Positions 1 through 7,464 of a stretch of DNA of 42,178 nt are shown here, piece by piece (position 1 is the first letter of the stretch; each line of letters starts with the position of its first letter). The position numbers and the translations under genes are program-made. The notes under the pieces are model-generated. The model was not told where the DNA came from and did no database searches. It saw only the letters and a program-made list of their open reading frames with translations. The stretch is from Candidatus Jordarchaeia archaeon (GTDB lineage: Archaea; Asgardarchaeota; Jordiarchaeia; Jordiarchaeales; Jordiarchaeaceae), in the NCBI GenBank assembly GCA_018383815.1, contig JAHAWU010000015.1, forward strand, positions 1 through 42,178. Reading direction: 5' to 3'.

Positions 1-89
1 TCTAAACCAAACTCTTCCGCAACTCTCGCGGCTACACCACGAAGCCACTCCAACAATCCCTTAACATCTTCTCTATTAAACTTAACCAT
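1..89 (-). CDS. N-terminal fragment of an unknown protein, cut by the left window edge
   Basis: An open frame starts with ATG at 89 and runs off the left edge; 29 residues are visible, beginning MVKFNREDVKGLLEWL. The fragment looks like an amphipathic helix. A weak AGGATG-like stretch lies just upstream of the ATG. There is no recognisable motif in so short a piece, so no function is given. The gene diverges from the truncated ADP-ribosylglycohydrolase on its right. Confidence 0.4.
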   Translation of the reverse strand, partial: MVKFNREDVKGLLEWLRGVAARVAEEFGL

Positions 90-126
90 CAAACATCCTA
101 TTTATTTTACGTAGGTGAAGCTAAAG

Positions 127-146
127 AAATCTTTCGAACAGCATTG
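127..146. repeat. 20-base sequence shared with the IS607 relic
   Basis: The sequence aaatctttcgaacagcattg occurs here and, identically and in the same orientation, at 16627-16646. Here it abuts the break point of the ADP-ribosylglycohydrolase. In the other copy it sits where the recombinase helix-turn-helix region joins TnpB debris. On the minus strand both copies can be read as AMLFERF. Confidence 0.7.
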
Positions 147-715
147 AACTAGCGGCCGAGCTGGCCCACCGGGATGCCAGTCTTTCCCACACAAAAAATG
201 GAATGTATGGAGAAATGTTTGTGGGCTCCATGATTAGCGCCGCCTTTGCAACAAACGATGTTGAAAAAATTGTTAAAATAGGTCTGTCTGAGATTCCCAA
301 GCGTTCAAGACTCGCAGAAGCGGTGAAGGATACTGTTAAATGGAGCGGGAAATACGGTGACTGGAAAAAGGTATGGGACAGGATAAATGAGAAATATGGT
401 GGTTACAGCCCGGTTCATACCATAAACAATGCAGCCCTGGTTATAATGGGTCTCCTCTGCGGTGAAGGTGACTTTGAAAAAAGCATTACGACAAGCGTTA
501 TGGGAGGCTTTGATACTGATTGCAATGGTGCAACAATAGGTTCCATACTGGGCGTTATTCTGGGCGCTAAAAACTTGCCCAAAAAATGGATTAAACCACT
601 AAACAACAGAATAGAAAGCTACATCTTGGGCTATAACAATAGCCAAATATCGGAACTAGCAAAACGAACCTTCAGATTAGCCAAAAAATCCATGCAAACA
701 AGTTCCACAACCTAA
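147..715 (+). pseudogene. 5'-truncated ADP-ribosylglycohydrolase (DraG/ADPRH family) remnant
   Basis: The family removes ADP-ribose from proteins using a binuclear Mg2+ site. Only the C-terminal portion is present. Family-like sequence begins upstream of the first ATG (203), at about 147-152, reading ELAAELAHRDASLSHTKNG, then MYGEMFVGSMISAAF and the second metal-binding motif GGFDTDCNGATIGS. An in-frame TAA at 122-124 closes the frame. Full-length members are about 300 residues and carry the first metal motif near the N-terminus; it is absent here. Homology starts immediately after a 20-base sequence (127-146) that is also present in the IS607 relic at 16627-16646, so a rearrangement probably removed the 5' half. 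A shortened protein from ATG 203 (170 aa) could still be made but should lack activity. Confidence 0.75.
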
Positions 716-801
716 TTAAACTAGTTTATGCCCAAAAAAGACAAAAAAAGAATGGAGAATATAGTTGATTTTTTTAATCTGGGCTTCAGGGTAAATCTTC
801 T

Positions 802-2331
802 CTATCCGAAGAATCCGAGCTCCTCGGGATCAAACCAGTTGGGGAAGTATCTGTAGTGTTCAGGTGGATATGCTTTTCTGAGTCCTTCATAGTTGGCCTT
901 TGACATTATTATGTTTCCACGGCTGTCCCTGAAATTGACTACTAGTTTCTTCTGCTCGAGTGCAGATACCAGTTCGAGTACTTTTTCCTTTCCCAAACCA
1001 GTTTCTTTTTGTAAATCCTCAATTGTCATGTATAATCCTGGGTTGACCCTGTAATCTTCTGCAAGAATCTTAAGCATAACCTCCTCCGTGATTTCCTTAC
1101 CCTTCCAGGGACTATCGTCCAGGCTCAAAACAGGGATTTCCAATTCGGGATCGATACGTAGCCTGAACGGCATATCAAGATAGCTAAGCGCACCCATCCT
1201 ATAAATAATCAGCTTCTGAATCTCATTAGTGCCAGCCACAATCTGTCCAATTTTGCCCTCCCTAACCAGGCGCTCCACAGGATAAAACTTTGTCAAGCCG
1301 TCACCAGCCATAATCTGTACCGCATCTAACCCGGTTTGAATAGCGTAGTCCGTGTTCAAAAGTTTGGCTATAGAAGACTCTACGGCTGCGTTTTGTCCAC
1401 TGTCAAGGAGCATCGCAGTGTAATAGGTTATCAGCCTAGCGAGCTTGTTCCAAGTTATCATGTCCGCAATCTTAAATTGATTATTAACGAATCTACTTGT
1501 CTGCTGCTTAAACTGCACCCTCCTATTGGTGTAATAAATCACCATTTTAATGATATCTTCCAAACCACCGCCAACCACGGCGGAACCCACCAGTCTCTCA
1601 AAGTTTAGTCCGCTTGTCATCACTGCCCAGCCAGCACCCACGTCGCCAACCCTGTTTTCGTCGGGGATCCGAACGTCATCAAAGTTTAGATAGCCGTTAG
1701 GAACATTCTCGAACCCTATAAGTTCATTAATTTTTTCCAGTGAGAATCCAGGTGTTCCCTTCTCTACTATGAAGGCTGTAAGGTGACCATATCTCCTTAT
1801 AACTTCGGGATCATCACTTGTTTTAGCATAAACAAAGTACCTATCTGCTGGTCCCGCGCCCGTTATGAACCTCTTTCTGCCCATAATTACCCATTCATCG
1901 CCCTCTTTTCTGGCAGTAGTCATGACAGAGGCTGCGTCGCTACCTGCAAATGGTTCAGTTATACACACGGCTCCCAATTGGCCCTTAGCCATTTTGGTAA
2001 GCCACTTTTTCTTCTGCTCCTCTGTACCAAAGTGCAGCAGCTGATGGTAGCCTCCCAACATGCTTACAACGAATACGTGTCCCACTGCGTAGAGGCGTCC
2101 TAATTGCTCAGCTGCTATGCAGCACCCCGTGGCTCCAAGTTCCATTCCGCCATACTTTTTTGGTATTCCTGCTCCAAAGTATCCTTTCTCTTGGACTTTT
2201 TTCACTATGTCCATGGGGAATTTTCTTGTCCAAAATGCCTTTTCCGCCGCTGGAATATGTTCATTCACGAATCTGTATAGTTCTTCTGCGAACTTTTTTT
2301 GCTGGTCTGTCCACCAAGGAAACGGTTCCAT
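802..2331 (-). CDS. Acyl-CoA dehydrogenase with C-terminal winged-helix-like extension
   Basis: FAD-dependent alpha,beta-dehydrogenation of an acyl-CoA thioester. Family landmarks, numbered from the chosen start: helical N-domain from about residue 8, ITEPFAGSD near 125, GRKRFITGA near 151, IVAGTNEIQ near 364. The usual medium-chain catalytic Glu (in YEGT) is Ala here (about residue 366). A Glu stands at about 245 in LNFERLVG, the position used by isovaleryl- and long-chain-CoA dehydrogenases. About 100 extra residues follow the dehydrogenase core (TIEDLQKETGLGKEKVLELV and onward) and resemble a winged helix. A frame extension to 2424 exists, but ATG 2331 has GGTGAGGTG 6-7 bases upstream, so I use it (509 aa). 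A branched or long acyl substrate is inference. Confidence 0.9.
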   Translation of the reverse strand: MEPFPWWTDQQKKFAEELYRFVNEHIPAAEKAFWTRKFPMDIVKKVQEKGYFGAGIPKKYGGMELGATGCCIAAEQLGRLYAVGHVFVVSMLGGYHQLLHFGTEEQKKKWLTKMAKGQLGAVCITEPFAGSDAASVMTTARKEGDEWVIMGRKRFITGAGPADRYFVYAKTSDDPEVIRRYGHLTAFIVEKGTPGFSLEKINELIGFENVPNGYLNFDDVRIPDENRVGDVGAGWAVMTSGLNFERLVGSAVVGGGLEDIIKMVIYYTNRRVQFKQQTSRFVNNQFKIADMITWNKLARLITYYTAMLLDSGQNAAVESSIAKLLNTDYAIQTGLDAVQIMAGDGLTKFYPVERLVREGKIGQIVAGTNEIQKLIIYRMGALSYLDMPFRLRIDPELEIPVLSLDDSPWKGKEITEEVMLKILAEDYRVNPGLYMTIEDLQKETGLGKEKVLELVSALEQKKLVVNFRDSRGNIIMSKANYEGLRKAYPPEHYRYFPNWFDPEELGFFG

Positions 2332-2667
2332 ATTTTGCACCTCACCAAAAAATTTTAACCATTCTTGGCTACGGTATTCTATTCCCGAATTTAAACTAAA
2401 CGGAAAGATTAGAACGCCCCACAATATTTTTCCCAGTCTCTTTAAAATTTAAACAATAATTATAACTGTTAAAAGACGACTTCAATTAGCCTGAAAGGAT
2501 TCTGCAACTGCATGAATATTAAATGTCCTTCAACTTATTAAAAACAAAAATTTGAGGAAAAAGGCAGTAGTAAGATTAAGTTAACGCTACCCAGGGTATG
2601 ATTATTGATAAGTAGTTTGGAGTCTTCCCTTTAATTCACCGTCTCTATGATTTTTCCGCTTTTAGGC
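2332..2667. other. Intergenic stretch without a gene
   Basis: AT-rich spacer between two minus-strand genes. It holds the dehydrogenase ribosome site (next to 2331), an AT-rich stretch around 2430-2470 that could be its promoter, and a segment at 2580-2601 resembling one at 9754-9774. I see no reading frame worth calling. Confidence 0.5.
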
Positions 2668-3288
2668 CTAGTACAATTTTTTGATTAGTGTTACGTCTTG
2701 GGAGTTCATATCGTATGTGACTAGGTTTGCATTTTGCAGGTCATATATGCTTTTTAGGATGACTGCAGCTTGGACTCCCGAGGTTTTTACTAGTTCCTCC
2801 CGCTTTAGTGTGTGTTTTGCACCGTGAAGCAGCCAGAGTATCTTGGCGTGTGGCATCCCTGCAAAAACTTGTTCCAGAAGAGTAACATATATTGTTAATA
2901 GTTCTCTTACACCTATGGCTTCGTCCTTCTTTTTGGACAATTCGCGATACATTTCACTTATTTTTGAGAATTGTTCCTGAATTCCTTGCAGTTCCTGTTT
3001 CATTTCCATATTGCTCTTTTCCAATCTTCTAACTTCATCTTCGCTCTTGGAGACCTTTTCCCTGGAAATTTCCAGTTCCCTAACAAGTTTTTCTATTTGC
3101 GCCTCCTTCTCTCTCTTAGCGCTTTCTAATTCTTGGATTTTTGCCTCTCTAACCTTTATTTCTTGGTCTTTCTCATCCAGTTTGCCGGTGAGGCTTTGAA
3201 TTATCGCCTTTAACTCGTTAAGGTTCTTATCCACCAGTTTTGTAGCTTCCATCGCAGAGTTTATAACTTCTTCCCCTTCAAAAACCAT
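2668..3288 (-). CDS. Coiled-coil protein with C-terminal winged-helix-like domain, unknown function
   Basis: 206 residues. Residues about 15-120 are a long heptad-rich coiled coil full of Lys/Glu (for example KLDEKDQEIKVREAKIQELE). Residues about 125-206 look like a compact helical domain with winged-helix character (KREELVKTSGVQAAVILKSI, then YDLQNANLVTYD). I do not recognise a named family. Such coiled-coil/winged-helix proteins can act as regulators or scaffolds, but nothing here decides it. ATG 3288 has GGGGAT five bases upstream. It lies downstream of the homocysteine pair on the same strand, separated by about 110 AT-rich bases, so co-transcription is possible but not shown. Confidence 0.7.
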   Translation of the reverse strand: MVFEGEEVINSAMEATKLVDKNLNELKAIIQSLTGKLDEKDQEIKVREAKIQELESAKREKEAQIEKLVRELEISREKVSKSEDEVRRLEKSNMEMKQELQGIQEQFSKISEMYRELSKKKDEAIGVRELLTIYVTLLEQVFAGMPHAKILWLLHGAKHTLKREELVKTSGVQAAVILKSIYDLQNANLVTYDMNSQDVTLIKKLY

Positions 3289-3399
3289 ATCTTATCCCCA
3301 AAATTTGTTTTTAACACTATATACTAAAAAGGGTATATTTAGACTTTTACTCTAAAAAAAGAATGTCGGAAAAAATTGGAAGCGTTTGCTGGGCTCTTT

Positions 3400-3783
3400 T
3401 CAGCTTATTTTAACTATAGCTTCAAAGGGGCAACTATCAATACATTGAAGACAGCCGACACAAGTCTCTTGTTTTAGGGTTATGGATTTGTCATCCTCGT
3501 ATATTATTGCATCTACAGGGCAGATTGAGTAACACTGCCCGCAGTGTGTACACTTGTGGGGGAGTATTTCTACGAATTTTCGGGTTTCAACCCTTATTCC
3601 TCTACTTTTAAATGCTTGTATTAGTTCTTCTGCCTTGTCGTCAGGTGCCTCTATGAGCATTTCGCCGCCTTTTTTGTCGACTTTGGCGGTTAGAATGTTG
3701 AAGGGCACCTTTTTTTCTAATATTACGTCTGCAGTGATGGGTTCACCTACTCTATCAGGACCAAATATTATCATTATCTTCAA
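3400..3783 (-). CDS. NIL-domain 2[4Fe-4S] ferredoxin, homocysteine synthesis partner
   Basis: 127 residues: an N-terminal NIL (ferredoxin-like ACT-type) domain at about 1-72, then two canonical [4Fe-4S] motifs, CTHCGQCYSICP (about 78-89) and CVGCLQCIDSCP (about 108-119). In methanogens the homologue (MA1822) works with the DUF39 protein (MA1821) in forming homocysteine from aspartate semialdehyde and sulfide, presumably supplying electrons. The gene starts 11 bases after the stop of the DUF39-CBS gene, so the two are almost certainly one operon. Domain order and length match the family. Function by homology is strong because of the pairing. Confidence 0.88.
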   Translation of the reverse strand: MKIMIIFGPDRVGEPITADVILEKKVPFNILTAKVDKKGGEMLIEAPDDKAEELIQAFKSRGIRVETRKFVEILPHKCTHCGQCYSICPVDAIIYEDDKSITLKQETCVGCLQCIDSCPFEAIVKIS

Positions 3784-3794
3784 TTCTTTTCACC

Positions 3795-5303
3795 TTACTT
3801 AGCTACTAGTTTGGATATTTCTTCACTTGTGATTATCCCTAAAACTTTCTTTTTCTCATCTATTACGGGAAGTGCGGAAATTTTATGGGTTTCCAGTTCT
3901 TTTACCACCGCGTCCAGTGGGTCGTCTGGTTTTGCTGTGTAAACTCTTCTGACCACTATTTCCTCCAGTTTTTCCTTATTGTTTGCTACGGCGCGAGTGA
4001 TGTCGAATGAGGTGACTATTCCTTTAAGGGTTTTTTCTTTGTCTACCACGACTATGTGGTTGACGTTCTTTTCCACGATTAGTTTGGCTACTTCGTGGAT
4101 GCTGGCCTCCGTGGTCGTTGTCACTGCAGGAATCATTATACTTCTAACATACTGAATTTCCTTCGTAATTTTCATAGGCTTAAATTCACTGGTTGTTGGG
4201 AGTGTTTCAACCGGCTTGCTTAAAAGGAATCTTCCTTCTTCTATCCACTTTTTCAAGGTTTGAGCCACTCTTCTCGCCATTTTTAGACTGGAAAGCGAGG
4301 AGACCTTAACTGTTTTCCCATTAAGTTCGATTCTTCCCGATTTGAGTTCTTGATACGTGACTTTTTTGAGAGACGGCCTATCCCTCCTGGGAACCCCGTA
4401 GTCTACCACTTCTGTGGTTATGTCCGCATCACTTATGGCTGTTTTTCTGGCTAGCCCTTCATTTAATATGGGTATTGGAATGCCTAGCCCCACATACATG
4501 GTTGTACCGTACTTGGTGAAGGTGGCTCCTTTGAGATACTCGGGGCTCATCTGTTTTAGGTCTCCCTTAACCATTATGGTTCCAAAGTGTTTTCTGGGAT
4601 TATGTTGGGTTCCTTCCCCAATCACGTAGCCCACTCCGCCGCCCAGAAATATTCTAGTTCCAATACCTATTGTTTCATAATCCGGATCGTTATAAAGTGG
4701 ACTTAAACAGCCGGAACCAGAATATGTAACATTACCATAGTTAGCCAAGAGTTTGCCCATATAGGTGTAAATTGTTTCGTCACGCCCATTAGTAGCCGCG
4801 TTATACCTTTGATAAGCGTTTCTGGGATTACAAAGAATCGCCTGGTTAAGATCCCCTATGTTAAAGGTAGTTTCAAGGCTAGTCCTAGGATAACAATCAG
4901 TTCCGTAAGCTCTAGCTCTCAGCGTTATCTCTTTTCCACCAACCAAATCTTCTATCACGTGCCCGCCCCCATACTTGAAGGGCTTAATAGAACTCATTTT
5001 TGTGACGCCAATGTAACAGTCCACCGCCGCGTTTCCATGGTAAGCTTCAACGTCATTTAACCATAACTGCTCCATTTTAATGGGAGGATCGCTGTGTCCA
5101 AAATTTAGGAAAGCACCGCTTGAGCACATGGCTCCAAATGTGCCTGTTGTTACTACGTCGATTTCTTTTGCGGCTTTTTTCTCGCCCTGTTCTTCTACTA
5201 TTTTTACCATTTCTTCGGCCGTTACTACTACTGCGTCTCCCTTCTTGATTTTCTCATTTATCTCCTCATATGTTTTAGTAGCGTTGTTTGTAATGGGGTT
5301 CAC
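3795..5303 (-). CDS. DUF39-CBS protein, L-aspartate semialdehyde sulfurtransferase (homocysteine biosynthesis)
   Basis: 502 residues. The DUF39 catalytic part spans about 1-375 and a pair of CBS domains about 380-502 (VRSIMIPAVTTTTEASIHEV, then VRRVYTAKPDDPLDAVV). The family (M. acetivorans MA1821) makes homocysteine from aspartate semialdehyde and sulfide. The two cysteines implicated in sulfur transfer are seen at C60 (FGAMCSSGAF) and C137 (YGTDCYPR). The start is GTG at 5303; an in-frame TAA lies just upstream and the family N-terminus (YEEINEKIKKGDAVVVTAEEM) fits. The AAAAGGGG run directly abuts the GTG, an unusually short spacing. A TATA-like stretch on the minus strand at about 5383-5394 suggests a roughly 60-base leader. 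The CBS pair probably senses an adenosyl ligand (inference). Confidence 0.9.
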   Translation of the reverse strand: MNPITNNATKTYEEINEKIKKGDAVVVTAEEMVKIVEEQGEKKAAKEIDVVTTGTFGAMCSSGAFLNFGHSDPPIKMEQLWLNDVEAYHGNAAVDCYIGVTKMSSIKPFKYGGGHVIEDLVGGKEITLRARAYGTDCYPRTSLETTFNIGDLNQAILCNPRNAYQRYNAATNGRDETIYTYMGKLLANYGNVTYSGSGCLSPLYNDPDYETIGIGTRIFLGGGVGYVIGEGTQHNPRKHFGTIMVKGDLKQMSPEYLKGATFTKYGTTMYVGLGIPIPILNEGLARKTAISDADITTEVVDYGVPRRDRPSLKKVTYQELKSGRIELNGKTVKVSSLSSLKMARRVAQTLKKWIEEGRFLLSKPVETLPTTSEFKPMKITKEIQYVRSIMIPAVTTTTEASIHEVAKLIVEKNVNHIVVVDKEKTLKGIVTSFDITRAVANNKEKLEEIVVRRVYTAKPDDPLDAVVKELETHKISALPVIDEKKKVLGIITSEEISKLVAK

Positions 5304-5555
5304 CCCCTTTTAACCGGGCTATTTCCTGTTTCGTACATACCGTTTTTTAGTTGCTGAATGAGATAGTTAAGATATAATTACTAGTATATATATTTTTCTA
5401 AATTATTTATGAGTGCGAGTAATTTTTTCTCAGAGGAAATTATAGGACGTAGAGTTTCAAAGATAAAATTTCAATATTCAAAGGGTTTTCTTTAAATATT
5501 TATTAAATATTATAATATATTCCAAATGTAACCTGCTCAATATACTCTATCCCCC

Positions 5556-5563
5556 TTTTAAAT
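5556..5563 (+). promoter_or_regulatory. TATA-like box of the candidate RNA
   Basis: ttttaaat preceded by a C-rich BRE-like run (ccccc). With the usual archaeal spacing of about 26 bases, transcription would begin at about 5585-5587, where the predicted closing helix begins. Confidence 0.4.
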
Positions 5564-5584
5564 GTCGGAACGCATTTATAGATC

Positions 5585-5660
5585 CCCTTCAGCTATGGTT
5601 CGCCCTTAGGGGCTCTGGGAGAATCCCATGCTCCTTATTGTCCCAGTGCTAAAGGTTTTT
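5585..5660 (+). ncRNA. Candidate small structured RNA (three-helix fold)
   Basis: The segment is richer in G+C than its AT-rich surroundings and has nested self-pairing. A closing helix joins 5586-5593 (ccttcagc) to 5648-5655 (gctaaagg) with one mismatch. A hairpin lies at 5602-5613 (gccc, loop ttag, gggc). A 6-bp helix joins 5615-5620 (ctggga) to 5641-5646 (tcccag). A T-run (ggttttt) follows and a TATA-like box sits at the right distance upstream. No family is recognised; it lacks tRNA or C/D-box features. Confidence 0.4.
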
Positions 5661-5764
5661 AAGTTATTGCTTAGGTTAAAATTTGAGAAAAAAATAAAAC
5701 GGTGAAGCTCATTGTCAGATTAAAACTCTTTAAATGGATGTAAGGAATATATTTACGTGAGTAG

Positions 5765-6607
5765 GTGGCTTCTTTGGCTGAAGTAATAAAGTACAAACTA
5801 AAAAGAAGATTGTTGATAATCTGCCTAATCACTTGCGTGATATCTGCATACTTTATTTGGCAGATAGCTTCATACTTCGCCACAGGCACGTGGGAGCAAA
5901 TTATGCTTTACATTACTTCCCTGCTTTACTTCGTTTACTTCAATACCTATGTTCCGCCTACACCAAGTTATTCCTATCTCCTTTTTGACTTTGTGTTCCT
6001 ATTCTGTATATTGGGCAGTATGATGTATAGTATTTTTAGAACCCGCCAAGTGTTTAAGATAATTCAACAGTATGAGAAGGAAGGAGGGCCAAATAGTAAC
6101 CCCATAATACAGTTTCTAAGAATGGGCATGTTCAAAGATGCTGTAAATAAATACTTTGAAGATGGTCGCACATATGAGTCTGCCAATATGCTCTACAGCC
6201 CCCTACTTGGAAATCTTCCCCTCTTAAGGGAGGTCTGGAGAATTGTAGCTTCCAAATCTGATGCGGCGATTCTAAGGGAAGAAGCGGACAAACTTTTGGA
6301 CATTGCAAGCCACACGCCCAAGGAGGTTCAAATCCAAATTAGGAACATGATAATCGAACAGGGCGTTTATGAGATTGGAGCTCCTAATCTTCCAACTTCG
6401 GGAGCCGATTTCAGCTATGAGGGCGAGATTGAGGAAGAAATCACTAGGTGTATGCTCTGTGGAAAAATCCTCACCGAGAACGATGATCAGGTTATGTGCC
6501 CCTACTGTTTCGAGAGCGCTTGCCGAGAAGAGCTAGTGGAGCATTTCAAAAAGGATGAAAGGTGTCCGAGCTGCAGAAGACCGATAAAAGAGTTCTTTAA
6601 AGAGTAG
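5765..6607 (+). CDS. Membrane protein with C-terminal RING-like zinc domain
   Basis: 280 residues. Two or three hydrophobic helices at about 15-38, 46-62 and 70-91 anchor it. A soluble helical middle follows, and a C-terminal zinc-binding module carries C229, C232, C245, C248, C253, H260, C267 and C270 (CMLCGK, CPYCFE, CREELVEHF, CPSCRRP). This C-x2-C-x11-C-x2-C...C-x2-C layout resembles RING fingers of ubiquitin E3 ligases, though the central C-x-H signature is not canonical, so a zinc ribbon or RING-like scaffold is possible. GTG 5765 opens the frame; TTG 5774, with AGGTGG five bases upstream, is an equally good start. No ubiquitin-like, E1 or E2 gene lies nearby. Confidence 0.75.
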   Translation: MASLAEVIKYKLKRRLLIICLITCVISAYFIWQIASYFATGTWEQIMLYITSLLYFVYFNTYVPPTPSYSYLLFDFVFLFCILGSMMYSIFRTRQVFKIIQQYEKEGGPNSNPIIQFLRMGMFKDAVNKYFEDGRTYESANMLYSPLLGNLPLLREVWRIVASKSDAAILREEADKLLDIASHTPKEVQIQIRNMIIEQGVYEIGAPNLPTSGADFSYEGEIEEEITRCMLCGKILTENDDQVMCPYCFESACREELVEHFKKDERCPSCRRPIKEFFKE

Positions 6608-6637
6608 AAGCAACCATAAATGATGGTGACTCTGGGA

Positions 6638-7213
6638 TTAGAAGTCTCTGGGTTTGCAGAGTATTGCTCTTACCTTTGTGTCGAGGAGGTCTGAGGAGTA
6701 GGCGGGTCTGAGTAGCACTGCTGTGTCGCTACCTTTGCCAGTTCCCCCAATGGCTATTACGTCCTTGTCTACTGGAATAAGTCCGGCGTCGGCAGCCATA
6801 GCTGAGATTTCTATGCACACTTTGAAACCATCGCAAACAGTGGATCTTAAGAACCGAGCAATTAGTTCCACAGGTAGCCACATGTTTAAACTTTTTCTGA
6901 AGGCCCTTTCTGCTCCTGAGAGTGCGTGGCCCGCTGTAAATACCTTTATACCCTTATCCATCAGCCTTTTTCTGGTCTCGTCGGGCATTTCTTGATATCC
7001 TGGTTTCACAAAACCATAAGCATGAGTAACTACCACAATGTTAAATTTGTTTGAGTTGAAAATTTGTGAAGCTTTAATTGCGGTTTCTCCCGTGGAGCTG
7101 GCAATAACTATGTCCCTGATATTGTTTTCTTCGGCAAATTTTTTTGCGATTTTGAGTGTTTCCTCCGTGTTTTGCATTCCTGCTTTTTCAAATAACGTTA
7201 CTTCCAGTTTCAT
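6638..7213 (-). CDS. Pyruvate kinase C-terminal-like alpha/beta domain protein
   Basis: 191 residues from ATG 7213, chosen because GGAGG lies 8 bases upstream; the frame is open to 7255. The protein matches the stand-alone archaeal family resembling the pyruvate-kinase C-terminal domain: TLEVTLFEKAG-type start, DIVIASSTGETA near 33-44, VVVTHAYGFVKPG near 60-72, and IAIGGTGKGSDTA near 152-164. There is no barrel domain, so it is not a pyruvate kinase itself. Family function is not established to my knowledge; a nucleotide- or phosphosugar-binding role is inference. It converges with the RING-like gene, leaving about 30 bases between stops. Confidence 0.75.
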   Translation of the reverse strand: MKLEVTLFEKAGMQNTEETLKIAKKFAEENNIRDIVIASSTGETAIKASQIFNSNKFNIVVVTHAYGFVKPGYQEMPDETRKRLMDKGIKVFTAGHALSGAERAFRKSLNMWLPVELIARFLRSTVCDGFKVCIEISAMAADAGLIPVDKDVIAIGGTGKGSDTAVLLRPAYSSDLLDTKVRAILCKPRDF

Positions 7214-7464
7214 TAATAAGCCTCCATTTTTAAGTTCATCTAGTTTCTCCCACATTTTCGGTATCTGTTTTATCCTCTATTCTTGTTAAAGAGTGTTTGA
7301 AATATCATATTATTTAAAACTTTTTAATAGTAATTGCAAATAAGTTTTTAGATAAGTTATCTTTATAATTCCACAAAGTAATCCTATACAATTAGATTAA
7401 AGCCCCCTATAGCTAAATAGTCATCCCATAATTTTCACTGATTAAATTGAAGGGTTTACGACGT

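Larger units (their letters stand above)
5304..5764. other. Divergent intergenic region with promoters and a candidate RNA
   Basis: It separates the minus-strand homocysteine operon from the plus-strand membrane RING-like gene. From left to right: the operon leader; a TATA-like run at 5383-5394; a very AT-rich block to about 5530; a TATA-like box at 5556-5563; a compact GC-richer segment at 5585-5655 that folds well; and an AT-rich stretch with a TATA-like box near 5725-5735 for the next gene. Confidence 0.55.

Noticed and set aside
5585-5660. tRNA gene (ggttcgccc resembles a T-arm)
   Set aside because: No 7-bp acceptor stem, D-arm or anticodon stem in the proper positions.
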